From the NCBI GenBank assembly GCA_023228945.1, contig JALOAI010000027.1, positions 1-64,000 on the forward strand: 64,000 nt of DNA, written 5' to 3'. Below are positions 36,366 through 45,635 of the stretch, piece after piece (the stretch's first letter is position 1; each line of letters starts with the position of its first letter). The notes under the pieces are model-generated. The model saw only the letters and a list, made by a program, of their open reading frames with translations, searched no databases and had not been told where the DNA came from. This stretch comes from Pigmentiphaga sp. (GTDB lineage: Bacteria; Pseudomonadota; Gammaproteobacteria; Burkholderiales; Burkholderiaceae_B). Position numbers and translations under genes: made by a program.

Positions 36366-36965
36366 TTACGCCGCGAGCTTGGTGGCGATTTGCGCCACGT
36401 GGCGGCCCTGGTAGCGGGCGCCCTCCAGCTCGACCTGGCTGGGTTGGCGCGAGCCGTCGCCGGCTGCGATGGTGGAGGCGCCATAGGGCGAGTTGCCCAT
36501 CACTTCATCCACTCCCATCTGGCCCTGGAAGGCATAGGGCAGGCCAACCACCACGAAGCCGAGGTGCAGCAATACGGGATGGAAGGTGAGGATGGTGGAT
36601 TCCTGACCACCGTGCTGGGTGGCGCTGGACGCAAAGACCGAACCGACCTTGCCCACCAGTGCGCCGCTGGCCCAGAGCGAGCCGGTCTGGTCGATGAAGT
36701 TTTTCATCTGCGCCGTCATGTTGCCATAGCGGGTTCCCGTGCCAAAAATGATGGCGTCGTACTCGGGCAGTTCCTGCACGGTGGCAATCGGGGCCGGCTG
36801 ATCCATCTTGTAGCCGGACTTTCTGCAGATTTCTTCCGGGACCAGCTCGGGCACGCGCTTGACCACCGCTTCGGCACCCGCTTCGCGCGCGCCTTCCGCC
36901 ACGGCGTACGCCATGGTTTCGATGTGTCCGTAGGATGAGTAGTAAAGCACCAGAACTTTTGCCAT
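36366..36965 (-). CDS. wrbA: NAD(P)H:quinone oxidoreductase WrbA
   Basis: This 199-aa flavodoxin-like protein starts with MAKVLVLYYSSYGHIETMA, the FMN phosphate loop. It carries the WrbA signatures FGTGTRYGNMTAQMKNFIDQTG (about residues 75-96) and ATQHGGQESTILT. It reduces quinones by two electrons, avoiding semiquinone radicals. The ATG at 36965 follows AGGAG. The catalase gene lies upstream on the same strand; both are oxidative-stress functions. Confidence 0.93.
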   Translation of the reverse strand: MAKVLVLYYSSYGHIETMAYAVAEGAREAGAEAVVKRVPELVPEEICRKSGYKMDQPAPIATVQELPEYDAIIFGTGTRYGNMTAQMKNFIDQTGSLWASGALVGKVGSVFASSATQHGGQESTILTFHPVLLHLGFVVVGLPYAFQGQMGVDEVMGNSPYGASTIAAGDGSRQPSQVELEGARYQGRHVAQIATKLAA

Positions 36966-37052
36966 GGTTACGTCTCCTGGCGATGGGGGAGGAAAACGGT
37001 TGGTGCGGAAGGTAAAAGGCCGGCACCACATGGCGCCGGCCCGGGAGCCAGC

Positions 37053-38552
37053 TTAGGCCTCGCTCATTCCCGCCGCGGGCTCGGGCGCCTTGCCGCTGCG
37101 AACCTTCTCTTCGATGCGCCGGCCGACATCGGCGTCGACGCTCTTCCAGTACTCGAAGGCGCGTTCGAGCACCGGGCTGCGCACGCCGCCGAGCAGGGCG
37201 CCGGCTACCGTTTCGATGAGCTGGGCGCGTTGGGCGTCGTTGAACACCTCGCGCACCAACGCGCCGGGTTGGCCGAAGTCGTCGTCTTCGGCATGCAGGT
37301 TGTAGGCGCTGCGCACCATGTCGCCGTCGGTTTCCCAGCCGTCTTCCATCTTGCCGGTTTCGTCGGCCCAGCTGCGGTCGTGGGAGTTGGGCGCATACAC
37401 GGGCTTGTTGCCGCTGTGCTCATAGGCCATCTGGCCGTCGAACATATACGTGTTGACGGGTACCTTGGGCTTGTTGACCGGCAACTGGTGGAAGTTGGTG
37501 CCGATGCGGTTGCGCTGCGCGTCGGCGTAGGCAAAGGCGCGCCCCAGCAGCATTTTGTCGGGAGAAAGCCCGATGCCGGGCACGGTATTGCCCGGCGAGA
37601 ACGCCGCCTGCTCGATCTCGGCGAAGAAGTTCTCCGGATTGCGATTGAGCGTCATTTTGCCCACTTCGATCAGGGGATAGTCTTTGTGCGACCAGGTTTT
37701 GGTGAGATCGAAGGGATTGAAGCGATACGTTTTGGCGTCGGTGTAGGGCATTACCTGGACCGACATGATCCAACTGGGATGATCACCGCGGGCAATGGCA
37801 TCGAACAGGTCGCGGCGATGATAGTCGGCGTCGAGGCCGGCTTTTTCTTGGGCCTGGGCGTTGCTGAAGAACTCCATGCCCTGCTGGGTATGGAAGTGGT
37901 ACTTGACCCAGAACCGCTCGCCCTTGGCGTTGATCCACATATAGGTGTGCGAGCCGTAGCCGTTCATGTGGCGCCAGGTGCGCGGCAGGCCGCGTTCGCC
38001 CATGAGGTAGGTGACCTGGTGGGCGGTTTCGGGATTGTTGGTCCAGAAGTCCCACTGCATGTGGTTGTCGCGCAGGCCCGAATCCGGCAGGCGCTTTTGG
38101 CTGCGGATGAAGTGCGGGAACTTCATGGGATCGCGCACGAAGAAGATCGGCGTGTTGTTGCCGACCAGATCGTAGTTGCCTTCGCTGGTGTAGAACTTGA
38201 GCGAGAAGCCGCGCACGTCGCGCCAGGTATCGGGGCTGCCCGCCTCGCCGGCCACGGTGGAGAAGCGCGCGAGCATTTCGGTGGAACAGCCCTTTTGGAA
38301 CAGTGCGGCCTTGGTGTAGGCCGAGACATCGGCGGTGGTTTCGAAAACCCCGAAAGCGCCGGATCCTTTGGCGTGCGGCTGCCGCTCGGGCACTTTCTCG
38401 CGATTGAAGTGCGCCATCTGCTCGAGAAAATGAACATCGTGGAGCAGGATGGGGCCGTTGGCGCCCAAGGTAAGCGAGTTGCGATCGCTGGGAGCCGGAG
38501 CTCCGGATCCCATGGTCGAGCCGGTGGCGGCGCTGTCTTTCGGAGTTGACAT
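37053..38552 (-). CDS. Heme catalase
   Basis: This 499-aa monofunctional catalase of the small-subunit type has an active-site region HFNREKVPERQPHAKGSGAF at about residues 48-67, with the catalytic His in PHAKG. Asn is in FFVRDPMKFPHFI. The proximal heme tyrosine lies in RAFAYADAQRNR near 344-355. It removes hydrogen peroxide in the cytoplasm or periplasm; no signal peptide is visible. The two substitutions in the usual ERVVHAKG (to ERQPHAKG) are noteworthy. Confidence 0.93.
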   Translation of the reverse strand: MSTPKDSAATGSTMGSGAPAPSDRNSLTLGANGPILLHDVHFLEQMAHFNREKVPERQPHAKGSGAFGVFETTADVSAYTKAALFQKGCSTEMLARFSTVAGEAGSPDTWRDVRGFSLKFYTSEGNYDLVGNNTPIFFVRDPMKFPHFIRSQKRLPDSGLRDNHMQWDFWTNNPETAHQVTYLMGERGLPRTWRHMNGYGSHTYMWINAKGERFWVKYHFHTQQGMEFFSNAQAQEKAGLDADYHRRDLFDAIARGDHPSWIMSVQVMPYTDAKTYRFNPFDLTKTWSHKDYPLIEVGKMTLNRNPENFFAEIEQAAFSPGNTVPGIGLSPDKMLLGRAFAYADAQRNRIGTNFHQLPVNKPKVPVNTYMFDGQMAYEHSGNKPVYAPNSHDRSWADETGKMEDGWETDGDMVRSAYNLHAEDDDFGQPGALVREVFNDAQRAQLIETVAGALLGGVRSPVLERAFEYWKSVDADVGRRIEEKVRSGKAPEPAAGMSEA

Positions 38553-38705
38553 GACGTACCTCTGAGATGATGCAGGTGCGGGGAAGACCAGCGGTGGATG
38601 AAGAACGAACCGCTCTACGATACATTAGTTACCGGACAACATGAAGGCAGCGTGTAACGAATACCGCCAGTGCGGAGCCCGGCGCCGGCCGAAAAGCCCG
38701 GGGCC

Positions 38706-40226
38706 TTACGACGGCCCGTCGCCGCCGTGCGCCAGCCTGTCATTCACCTTGTCGATGTTCGTCCGGTGGGCGTCGAGCATTTCGCCCAGCTCGTGCACGA
38801 TCTCGGGATCGGCCACCATCGGCATCAGCTCGCGCAGTTTCCGTACCACCCAGCCCTGGCCACGGTTGAGGAAGGCCAGGCGTTCGGGGAGATCGCCGAT
38901 GCCGATGGCCTTGTCGTAGAAGGCGCCGGTGCGCGTGCTGGGTGTGCCATGCAGTTTGCGGATCTGGCGAGCCAGCATGGCGCACCACTTGACTTCGTCG
39001 TGATGGACGAGGTCGACCAGCTCGCGCAGCGAGTCATCCTGGAGCTCGGCGGCGGTACGCAAGGTGAGGCGGGCGCCGGCCCGCTCCGCTTCCAGCAGTT
39101 CGTCGAGCCGGGCCAGGATCTGCGGCCGAAGCGCTTCCGTTGTTTGATCGTCACCCGTTTCGTCGGCGTAGCACACCGGCGAAGCCACTCCCACCGCGGC
39201 TCGGCGCGCCTTACCGCGAGCCGCGACTGCCTCGGCCACGATGCTGGCCACGCGTTGGCCGGCGGGCACGATCTCGCGGATATGCTCGACACCGCAACCC
39301 GCATACAGCGCCATGGCCTCGTAATCGCCGGTCATCGTCCGGAGCGGGGAGTCGGTGCTGAATAGATAGATGGGGCGCTCGAGCTCATGGCCGATAACGG
39401 TGGCCGGACTGCGGAACGGATCGCCGCGCTGGCCGCTGGTGACGCTGTTCTTGAGCACCCGGACCGGTGCGTTTGGCGGCCAGTTGACGTGAAAAGCCTC
39501 GGTGAGAATTGTGTCGGTGGCCCGGGCCTGGACGACGCGCAATTTGTGGAAATCGTGCGCGAAAGACTCGCGGGTGGCCAAGAGCGCGGTGCCCAAGACC
39601 GCCGCCTGGGCGCCCTGCGTCAGCAGCCGGGCAACATCCGCGCCCGCGGCGATGCCACCGGCGGCTGCCACCGGAATGCCGGCCACGGCCAGGACTTTCG
39701 GCAGCAGCTCGTCAAGGCCTTGGCGACTGCGAACGTGGCCGCCGGCTTCGGTGCCCTGGACGATCAAAGCGTGGGCGCCCGCTTCCTGGGCCTGCAAGGC
39801 CTCGGCCACGGAACCCACCTGATGGACGACTTTGATGCCGGCCGCGCGCAATGCGCCGATCACCGAGGGCGAGACGTTCCAGAACAGGCCCACCACCGGC
39901 ACCGCCAAGGCGATGCAGAGCTCGACCTGCCGCGTCAGGAGTCCGGGCTCGGTGGCGGCTGGAATCAGGTTCACGCCAAAGGCCGCGGAGGTGCCTTGCC
40001 GGACTTTGGCCACTTCTTCCTGGATGAGCTCCGGCGGCTCGCGCACCATGCCCAGGAAGCCGAACGCGCCCGCCAGCGTGACCGCCGTGACCAGCTCCGC
40101 CCGGGCCACGCCGCCCATGCCGGCCAGAATCAAGGGATAACGGCAGCCGAGCAGATCGCAGAGCGGTGTGTGTAGCAGATCGTCGGAGAGCTCGTCGACG
40201 GAGGGTAGCGGCATGGCGGGCCTCAT
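38706..40226 (-). CDS. Nitronate monooxygenase fused to a C-terminal DUF6306-like domain
   Basis: Residues about 1-335 form a TIM-barrel FMN enzyme of the nitronate monooxygenase/2-nitropropane dioxygenase family (PLILAGMGGVARAELVTAV, then AGAHALIVQGTEAGGH and GIPVAAAGGIAAGADVARLL). Residues about 370-506 form an extra helical domain with LVDLVHHDEVKWCAMLARQI, resembling DUF6306. NMO enzymes oxidise alkyl nitronates such as 3-nitropropionate. The fusion suggests a metal- or substrate-binding accessory part. A LysR gene is divergent 145 bp away, with an inverted repeat between. Confidence 0.85.
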   Translation of the reverse strand: MRPAMPLPSVDELSDDLLHTPLCDLLGCRYPLILAGMGGVARAELVTAVTLAGAFGFLGMVREPPELIQEEVAKVRQGTSAAFGVNLIPAATEPGLLTRQVELCIALAVPVVGLFWNVSPSVIGALRAAGIKVVHQVGSVAEALQAQEAGAHALIVQGTEAGGHVRSRQGLDELLPKVLAVAGIPVAAAGGIAAGADVARLLTQGAQAAVLGTALLATRESFAHDFHKLRVVQARATDTILTEAFHVNWPPNAPVRVLKNSVTSGQRGDPFRSPATVIGHELERPIYLFSTDSPLRTMTGDYEAMALYAGCGVEHIREIVPAGQRVASIVAEAVAARGKARRAAVGVASPVCYADETGDDQTTEALRPQILARLDELLEAERAGARLTLRTAAELQDDSLRELVDLVHHDEVKWCAMLARQIRKLHGTPSTRTGAFYDKAIGIGDLPERLAFLNRGQGWVVRKLRELMPMVADPEIVHELGEMLDAHRTNIDKVNDRLAHGGDGPS

Positions 40227-40329
40227 GAAGCGGTGGTAGGGGGCGCCGGTCAGGCGGCGTTCGCAAGGCCCGCGGGGGCGGCCTCGGCATGAGCCTTATT
40301 TTTGGCCTGGGTTTCATGGTTGGCAAACG

Positions 40330-40360
40330 AATTATTATTTGAATTGAGACCAAAATAATT
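40330..40360. promoter_or_regulatory. Putative LysR operator
   Basis: AATTATT (40330-40336) and AATAATT (40354-40360) form a perfect 7-bp inverted repeat in the AT-rich divergent region between the nitronate monooxygenase and LysR genes. The layout fits a LysR regulator binding site controlling both directions. Confidence 0.55.
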
Positions 40361-40371
40361 GTTATGAAATC

Positions 40372-41268
40372 GTGGATATCGAGCTTGCCCGCACCTTCTT
40401 GGCCGTGGTCGATGCCGGCAGCTTCATCGCGGCCGCCGAACGCCTGCATCTGACCCAGACCGCGGTCAGCGCCCGCATCCGCACCTTGGAACAGCAATTC
40501 GGCAGGCTGCTGTTCGTGCGTAATAAGGCGGGGGCGCGCCTCACGCCGGCGGGCGAGCGCTTCGTGCGCTATGCCGTCAGTCTGGTGCAGGGCTGGGAGC
40601 GGGCGCGCCAGCATGTGGCGCTGCCGCCGGGCCGGGAAGCGGGGCTGAGCCTCGGAGCGGAATTCAGTATCTGGCATCCGCTGCTGGCCGATTGGCTGGC
40701 CTGGATGCATCACGTGTGCCCCGAGGTGGCCCTGAGGACCGAAGTGGAGACGCCGCAGCGTCTGCTTGATGGCGTGCAGGACGGCTCTCTCGACATGGCG
40801 CTGCTCTACAGCCCGCCGCAGCGACCGGGCCTGGTGTGCGAGCTTCTGTTGGAAGAAAAGCTGGTGATGGTCACCACCGCCGCGGATGGCATGTTGCGCT
40901 GGAGCGAGTATGTGGACGTGGATTGGGGCGCGGCATTCGCCGCCAACCGCGAGGCGGCCTTTCCGGATCGCCCCAATCCGCCGGTGGCGATTTCGCTGGG
41001 GCCGCTGGCGCTTTCCTATCTCCTGCAGGTGGGCGGCACGGGATACTTTCGCGCGGGCAGCATCACGGATTTGATTCGTGATGGCGTGTTGTTCCGGGTC
41101 CGGGGGGCGCCCGAGTTCTCCCATTCGGCGTATGTCGTGTATGCCGCCCAATACGACGGCGAGGTGCTATCGCGGGCCCGTGAAGGGCTGCACGTGGTGG
41201 CCCGTCGTCAAACGGAGCGGGAGGTGCCGGCCCTTCCGGCCCGGGATAGGTACGCACCGGGATCGTAG
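40372..41268 (+). CDS. LysR-family regulator
   Basis: This 298-aa protein has the HTH start DIELARTFLAVVDAGSFIAA, then RLHLTQTAVSARIRTLEQQF, and a LysR substrate-binding domain. It begins at a GTG at 40372. It is divergent from the nitronate monooxygenase, its likely target. PdxY lies downstream but 110 bp away. Confidence 0.88.
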   Translation: MDIELARTFLAVVDAGSFIAAAERLHLTQTAVSARIRTLEQQFGRLLFVRNKAGARLTPAGERFVRYAVSLVQGWERARQHVALPPGREAGLSLGAEFSIWHPLLADWLAWMHHVCPEVALRTEVETPQRLLDGVQDGSLDMALLYSPPQRPGLVCELLLEEKLVMVTTAADGMLRWSEYVDVDWGAAFAANREAAFPDRPNPPVAISLGPLALSYLLQVGGTGYFRAGSITDLIRDGVLFRVRGAPEFSHSAYVVYAAQYDGEVLSRAREGLHVVARRQTEREVPALPARDRYAPGS

Positions 41269-41380
41269 GCCCGGTAAAGGAAGACTCTGGCGCGGCCATG
41301 CGCCGCGTGGCCGCGGGTGTCCCTACAATAACGTGATGGGTGGAGAAACCGTCTCCATCGATTTCGGAGCCTGTCCGGCC

Positions 41381-42310
41381 ATGTCGTCTTCCGTGTCATC
41401 GCAAACCGCAGTTGAGCAGCTTTTACCCCGGCCCTTGACCTTCGATGTGGTCTCGGTGCAGTCGCAAGTGGTTTACGGCCGGGTGGGCAATAACGTTGCC
41501 GTGCCCACCCTGGGGGCGCTGGGCCTGTCGGTGGCCGCGGTGCCCACCGTGGTGCTGAGCAATACACCGCACTATCCAACGATGCACGGTGGCGCCATGC
41601 CGCTGGAGTGGTTCGAGGGCTATTTGCAAGATTTATCGGCGCGCGGCGCTTTGGGGGCCTTGCGGGCGGTGGTGGTCGGATATCTGGGCAACCCCGCCCA
41701 AGCCGAGGCGCTGGCGGGCTGGTGCGAGGCGATGCTTGCCGAACGCCCCGACGTCCGGATCGTCATCGATCCGGTGATTGGCGACCACGATCATGGCATT
41801 TACGTCGATCCCGGCATGATCGACGCTTACCGGCGCCATCTCTTGCCCCGCGCTCATGGCCTGACGCCCAATGGCTTTGAGCTGGAGCACCTGACGGGCC
41901 GAACCGTCACCAATATGGCGGAGACGGTGGCTGCCGCGCGCACGCTCCTGGTGGGTGGAACCCAGTGGGTCGCGGTGACCAGCGCCGCACCCGAAGCCTG
42001 GCCCGGTGGGCGGATGCAGGTGGTGTTTGTGACTCGCGCGGAGGCATACGTTATCACCCATGCGCGCCTGGACGTCACGCCCAAGGGCACCGGCGATCTG
42101 TTCAGCGCCGCCCTGACCGGGCATTGGCTCAACGGTGTTGCCTTGCCCGAGTGCGCCGCCAGGGCCTGCCAGCAGATCGTGCGGGCCTTGCGCCTCACCG
42201 CCGAGCAGCATTGTGCCGAACTCCTGCTGCCGCCGATGCTGGGCGGCGACGAGAGAGACGAGGGCGGCGACATGCCGTCTTGCGAGCGCTTGCCAGGGCC
42301 GGACTCCTGA
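41381..42310 (+). CDS. pdxY: Pyridoxal/pyridoxamine kinase PdxY
   Basis: This 309-aa ribokinase-fold enzyme phosphorylates pyridoxal with ATP in the vitamin B6 salvage pathway. Recognisable parts are VVSVQSQVVYGRVGNN near the N-terminus, VIDPVIGDHDHGIYVDP at about 127-143, TPNGFELEHLTG, and the catalytic DVTPKGTGDLFSAALTGHWL at about 233-252. The GTGD includes the base Asp. I chose ATG 41381; an in-frame ATG at 41336 would add 15 residues. C-terminal residues after about 290 are extra. Confidence 0.9.
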   Translation: MSSSVSSQTAVEQLLPRPLTFDVVSVQSQVVYGRVGNNVAVPTLGALGLSVAAVPTVVLSNTPHYPTMHGGAMPLEWFEGYLQDLSARGALGALRAVVVGYLGNPAQAEALAGWCEAMLAERPDVRIVIDPVIGDHDHGIYVDPGMIDAYRRHLLPRAHGLTPNGFELEHLTGRTVTNMAETVAAARTLLVGGTQWVAVTSAAPEAWPGGRMQVVFVTRAEAYVITHARLDVTPKGTGDLFSAALTGHWLNGVALPECAARACQQIVRALRLTAEQHCAELLLPPMLGGDERDEGGDMPSCERLPGPDS

Positions 42311-42355
42311 CATGGGAAATCTAGCGCTCGCGCGTAGCCACCAGTTCCTCCCAAC

Positions 42356-43334
42356 TTGCGTCGAACAACGACAAGAAGCGCATGGCCACTTGCGACAAAG
42401 GTTTGTGCCTGTGGCCTTCTCCACAATGGCGCAAGCCGCGTGGCCGGAACGACCGATCAAAATCGTCGTGCCCTATGGCCCCGGCTCCACGCCGGACGCG
42501 TTGGCTCGGGTGATCTTCGAGCAGGTTTCCACGACCACCGGCCAGCCGGCGATCATCGAGAATCGGCCGGGGGGCGCGGGCATGATTGGTGCAGCCGCCG
42601 TCGCCAAGGCAACGCCCGATGGCTACACACTGCTGCTCAGCGCCGCGGGGCCGCTGGTAACCAACACGCTGCTGTACTCGTCGATGACCTACGACCCCCT
42701 GAATGATCTTTCCCCTATCGCGCTCGTGGCCGAAACGCCCACGGTTCTTGTTAAGAGCCGCGGGGTCAAATCCCAGAACATCACCGATCTGCTTCAGGAA
42801 ATGAAAGCCCGTGAGGATGACTTCGCCTACGCCTCGGCGGGAAATGGCACCTTGGGCCACTTATCCATGGCGTACCTGGTTTCCAAAGCCGACGCTGCCA
42901 TTCCACACGTCCCTTACGGGGGTTCACCACAGATCCTGACGTCCATGGTAGCGGATGACATTCAACTCGCTTCCTTGCCTCCGCTGGCGGTCGCTCCTCT
43001 GATCAGCGCCGGCCGCATTGAACCAGTAGCCGTGATCGGGCCGCGCCGCAATGCCTTGTTGCCAGAGCTGGCCACGTTGCAGGAACAAGGTCTTGATTTT
43101 GCTCCCGTCGGTTGGTTCGGCGTTGCCGCCCCTGCCGGTGTTCCAGCCGATGTCGCAGGGAGAATCTATGAAGCCATTGCCAAAGCTTTGGAATCCGACA
43201 CGGTGAAGGCCTATTACCAAGCGCAGGGCATGGATATCACCAGCTTGGGGCCTGCTGCGTTCGCCGACTATCTTCAGAACGAGCTGAAGCTGTGGAAACC
43301 GGTCGTGGAAGAAAACAGGATCTCACTGGACTAA
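42356..43334 (+). pseudogene. Tripartite-transporter binding protein (TctC/Bug) with frameshifted signal peptide
   Basis: The mature part is a full Bug-family solute-binding protein: AWPERPIKIVVPYGPGS, then GQPAIIENRPGGAGMIGA, to the C-terminal WKPVVEENR. Its frame has no normal signal peptide; codons upstream read through a hydrophilic sequence. In the neighbouring frame a signal-like sequence (RRTTTRSAWPLATKVCACGLL, from TTG 42356) runs to about 42420, where it should join FSTMAQA. A one- or two-base indel therefore appears to separate signal peptide and mature protein. Without export the protein could not serve a periplasmic transporter. No tctAB genes are adjacent. Confidence 0.65.
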
Positions 43335-43346
43335 ATTGACGTTTAA

Positions 43347-44030
43347 TCAGGGCTCCCGGCGCCGGGTGCCGGGCAGCACGTAGCGCCGTTCCAGGTGGCG
43401 CGCCGCAAGTACCACCAGCGACACCAGCAACAGGTAGACGGCGCCCGCCACCAGATAGGCATCGAAGAAGCGGAAGCTGCGCACCGCGAGATCCTGCATC
43501 TGCGCGAAGAACTCCGTGTACTGGATCAGGAAGGCCACCGAACTATCCTTGACGTTGAGGATGGCCTGGTTGGACAGCGCCGGCACCGACAGGCGCATCA
43601 CCTGCGGCAGGGTGATCAGCCGGAACACCTGGCCATCGCTGAAGCCCTGGGCGCGCGCGGCCTGGAGTTCGTCGGGATCCAGGCCGCGATAGGCCGTGGC
43701 CAGATAGCGGGCGTTATAGGCCGAGACGTTCATGGTAAAGCCGATGATGGACACGGTAAGCGGCGACATCTGCACGCCCCATTGCGGCAGGCCGTAGTAC
43801 ATCAGGAACAGCAGGACGATCAGCGGCGTGCCGATGAAAAACGAAATGTAGGCTTCGGTGAGCCGGCGGCAGACACGGTTGGCGCTGAGGCTGAGATAGA
43901 ACACCAGAATGCCGCCCAGCAGGCCGGTGATGGTGACGATCACCGCCAGCAGCACGGTGTTGCCGAGCCCGGACAGCACTTGCGGCCAGTAATCGGCCAT
44001 CCGTTGCAGGAAGGCGAGCATGCTGCTCAC
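43347..44030 (-). CDS. Amino-acid ABC transporter permease
   Basis: This 227-aa polar amino-acid permease (HisM/GlnP type) has about five hydrophobic segments. The EAA-loop ATAYRGLDPDELQAARAQGFS lies at about residues 118-138, the coupling site for the ATPase. It overlaps the upstream ATPase gene by 4 bp. Together with the ATPase, the second permease and the binding protein further upstream it makes a complete importer. Confidence 0.92.
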   Translation of the reverse strand: MSSMLAFLQRMADYWPQVLSGLGNTVLLAVIVTITGLLGGILVFYLSLSANRVCRRLTEAYISFFIGTPLIVLLFLMYYGLPQWGVQMSPLTVSIIGFTMNVSAYNARYLATAYRGLDPDELQAARAQGFSDGQVFRLITLPQVMRLSVPALSNQAILNVKDSSVAFLIQYTEFFAQMQDLAVRSFRFFDAYLVAGAVYLLLVSLVVLAARHLERRYVLPGTRRREP

Positions 44031-44785
44031 GGCGCGGCCTCGGTCGGGGCGCGTTCCTCGCGCTCCTGGCGGAAGAAGGCGCGCACGCGCGGGTCGGCAT
44101 GCTCGCCAAAGAGGTCCTCGGCGTTGCCTTCGAGGAGGATGCGGCCCTGGTCCAGGAACAGCAGCCGCCCGCCCACGGCCCGCGCCAGATAGAGGTCGTG
44201 GGTGACGCAGAGCATCGACACGCCGTCGCGGCGCAATTGCTGCAGGATGTTGACGACTTCACGCGCCATCAGGGGATCCAGGGCCGAGGTGGGCTCGTCG
44301 AAGAACAGCACGGCGGGATCCATGGCCAGCGCGCGGGCGATCGCCACGCGCTGCTTTTGGCCACCAGACAACTGGCTGGGGTACTTGCGCTCATGCTCGA
44401 CCATGTTCATGCGGCGTAACTCCTGCCGGGCGCGTTCATCGGCTTCGGCGGCGGACATGCCGCGCAGCTTGCGCAGCCCGAGGGTGACGTTTTGCAGCGC
44501 GGTGAGGTGGCGGTACAGGGCGAAATGCTGGAAGACGAAGCCGATGCGCTGGCGCAGCGCCCGAACGTCGGTATCGGGGCGGAGGATGTCTTCACCCTGG
44601 AAAATGACTTGTCCGGAGGTGGGCGTGGCGAGCCGGTTCAGGCAGCGCAAGAGGGTGGACTTGCCCGATCCCGATGGCCCCATCACGACCTTGAGTTCGC
44701 CCTCCGCCAGATCGAAGTCGACGCCGTCGAGGGCGTTGCGGCCCTCGTAGGTCATGATCAGGTTGCGCACCGTCAGCAGGGGCAT
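44027..44785 (-). CDS. Amino-acid ABC transporter ATPase
   Basis: This 252-aa ATPase has Walker A GPSGSGKSTLL at about 38-48, signature QLSGGQKQRVAIARAL at about 139-154, Walker B VLFFDEPTSALDP at about 160-172, and switch histidine CVTHDL. It resembles GlnQ/HisP. It sits between the two permease genes of the operon (4-bp overlap with one, 6-bp gap to the other). Confidence 0.93.
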   Translation of the reverse strand: MPLLTVRNLIMTYEGRNALDGVDFDLAEGELKVVMGPSGSGKSTLLRCLNRLATPTSGQVIFQGEDILRPDTDVRALRQRIGFVFQHFALYRHLTALQNVTLGLRKLRGMSAAEADERARQELRRMNMVEHERKYPSQLSGGQKQRVAIARALAMDPAVLFFDEPTSALDPLMAREVVNILQQLRRDGVSMLCVTHDLYLARAVGGRLLFLDQGRILLEGNAEDLFGEHADPRVRAFFRQEREERAPTEAAP

Positions 44786-44791
44786 GGTTCT

Positions 44792-45445
44792 TCAGTGTCC
44801 GGTCAGCCCGGGAACGCGGTAGCGCTTTTCGAGCGCCCAGACCGCGGAGACCAGGATCTTGTAGATGGCGAAGTACAGCAGCCCGACGCCCAGGTAGATC
44901 TCTACGCCGCGCAGCGTGGCGGCCGAGAGCGCCATGGCTTCTTTCATGACGTCGGGGATGCCCACCGTATAGGCGAAGGGCGAATATTTGAGCACGGTGG
45001 TGAACTCGTTGATCATGCCGGGCACGGCAAAGCGCAGCATCTGCGGCAGTTCGATGTGCAGCAGCACCTGCAGCCGGCTCATACCCATGGCCTCGGCGGC
45101 CAGGACCTCATTGCGATCGACCGAATCGAAGGCGCCGCGGAACACTTCGCCCAGGTAGGCGCCGGCGATCACGCCCAGGCTGAGCATCATCGACACCAGG
45201 GGCGGCACGCGCAGGCCCAGATTGGGCAGACCGAAGAACACGATGAACAGCAGCACCAGCACCGGCAGGCCGCGGAAGACGTAGGTAAAGGTGCGCAGCA
45301 ACGGTTGGAGTGGCCGCCAGTCCAGGCGGTAGAGCATGGCGATCGCCAGCCCCACGACCATACCGGTGGCGCTGCAGGCCACAGTGACCATCAGCGTATA
45401 GCCGGTGCCCTTGAACAGCAGCGCCAGGATCTGCAGGAAATCCAT
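44792..45445 (-). CDS. Amino-acid ABC transporter permease
   Basis: This 217-aa permease of the same family as the downstream one has the EAA loop EVFRGAFDSVDRNEVLAAEAMGMS at about residues 100-123. The two permeases probably form a heterodimer. It is separated from the binding-protein gene by a repeat-bearing gap of 190 bp. Confidence 0.92.
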   Translation of the reverse strand: MDFLQILALLFKGTGYTLMVTVACSATGMVVGLAIAMLYRLDWRPLQPLLRTFTYVFRGLPVLVLLFIVFFGLPNLGLRVPPLVSMMLSLGVIAGAYLGEVFRGAFDSVDRNEVLAAEAMGMSRLQVLLHIELPQMLRFAVPGMINEFTTVLKYSPFAYTVGIPDVMKEAMALSAATLRGVEIYLGVGLLYFAIYKILVSAVWALEKRYRVPGLTGH

Positions 45446-45476
45446 CGTCCAGTGGTCGTTTTTTCAGCCTCCGCGC

Positions 45477-45625
45477 GGCCGCCCGAAGGAGGCTGAAGCC
45501 CCCTCGGGGGGCAGCGAACGCAGTGAGCGTGGGGGCAGTTTTATCTTTCCGCTCGGTCGCCCGAAGGAGGCTGAAGCGCCCTTGGGGGGCAGCGAACGCA
45601 GTGAGCGTGGGGGCAGTTTCATCTC
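45477..45625. repeat. Two tandem copies of an intergenic repeat
   Basis: Two near-identical units (45477-45547 and 45555-45625) share GAAGGAGGCTGAAG followed by C-runs, and a core GGGGGGCAGCGAACGCAGTGAGCGTGGGGGCAGTTT; only a few bases differ. Repeats of this look are dispersed in Bordetella/Achromobacter-like genomes. They contain short hairpins and lie within the ABC operon, between binding protein and permease genes, where they could tune transcript stability. Confidence 0.8.
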
Positions 45626-45635
45626 AGGCGCTAGT

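Noticed and set aside
37230..38549. Long plus-strand open frame (439 aa) opposite catalase
   Set aside because: Antisense shadow; the minus-strand catalase motifs are unambiguous.
45477..45625. Possible CRISPR array
   Set aside because: Only two copies of a long repeat separated by a very short gap; no regular spacers and no cas genes.
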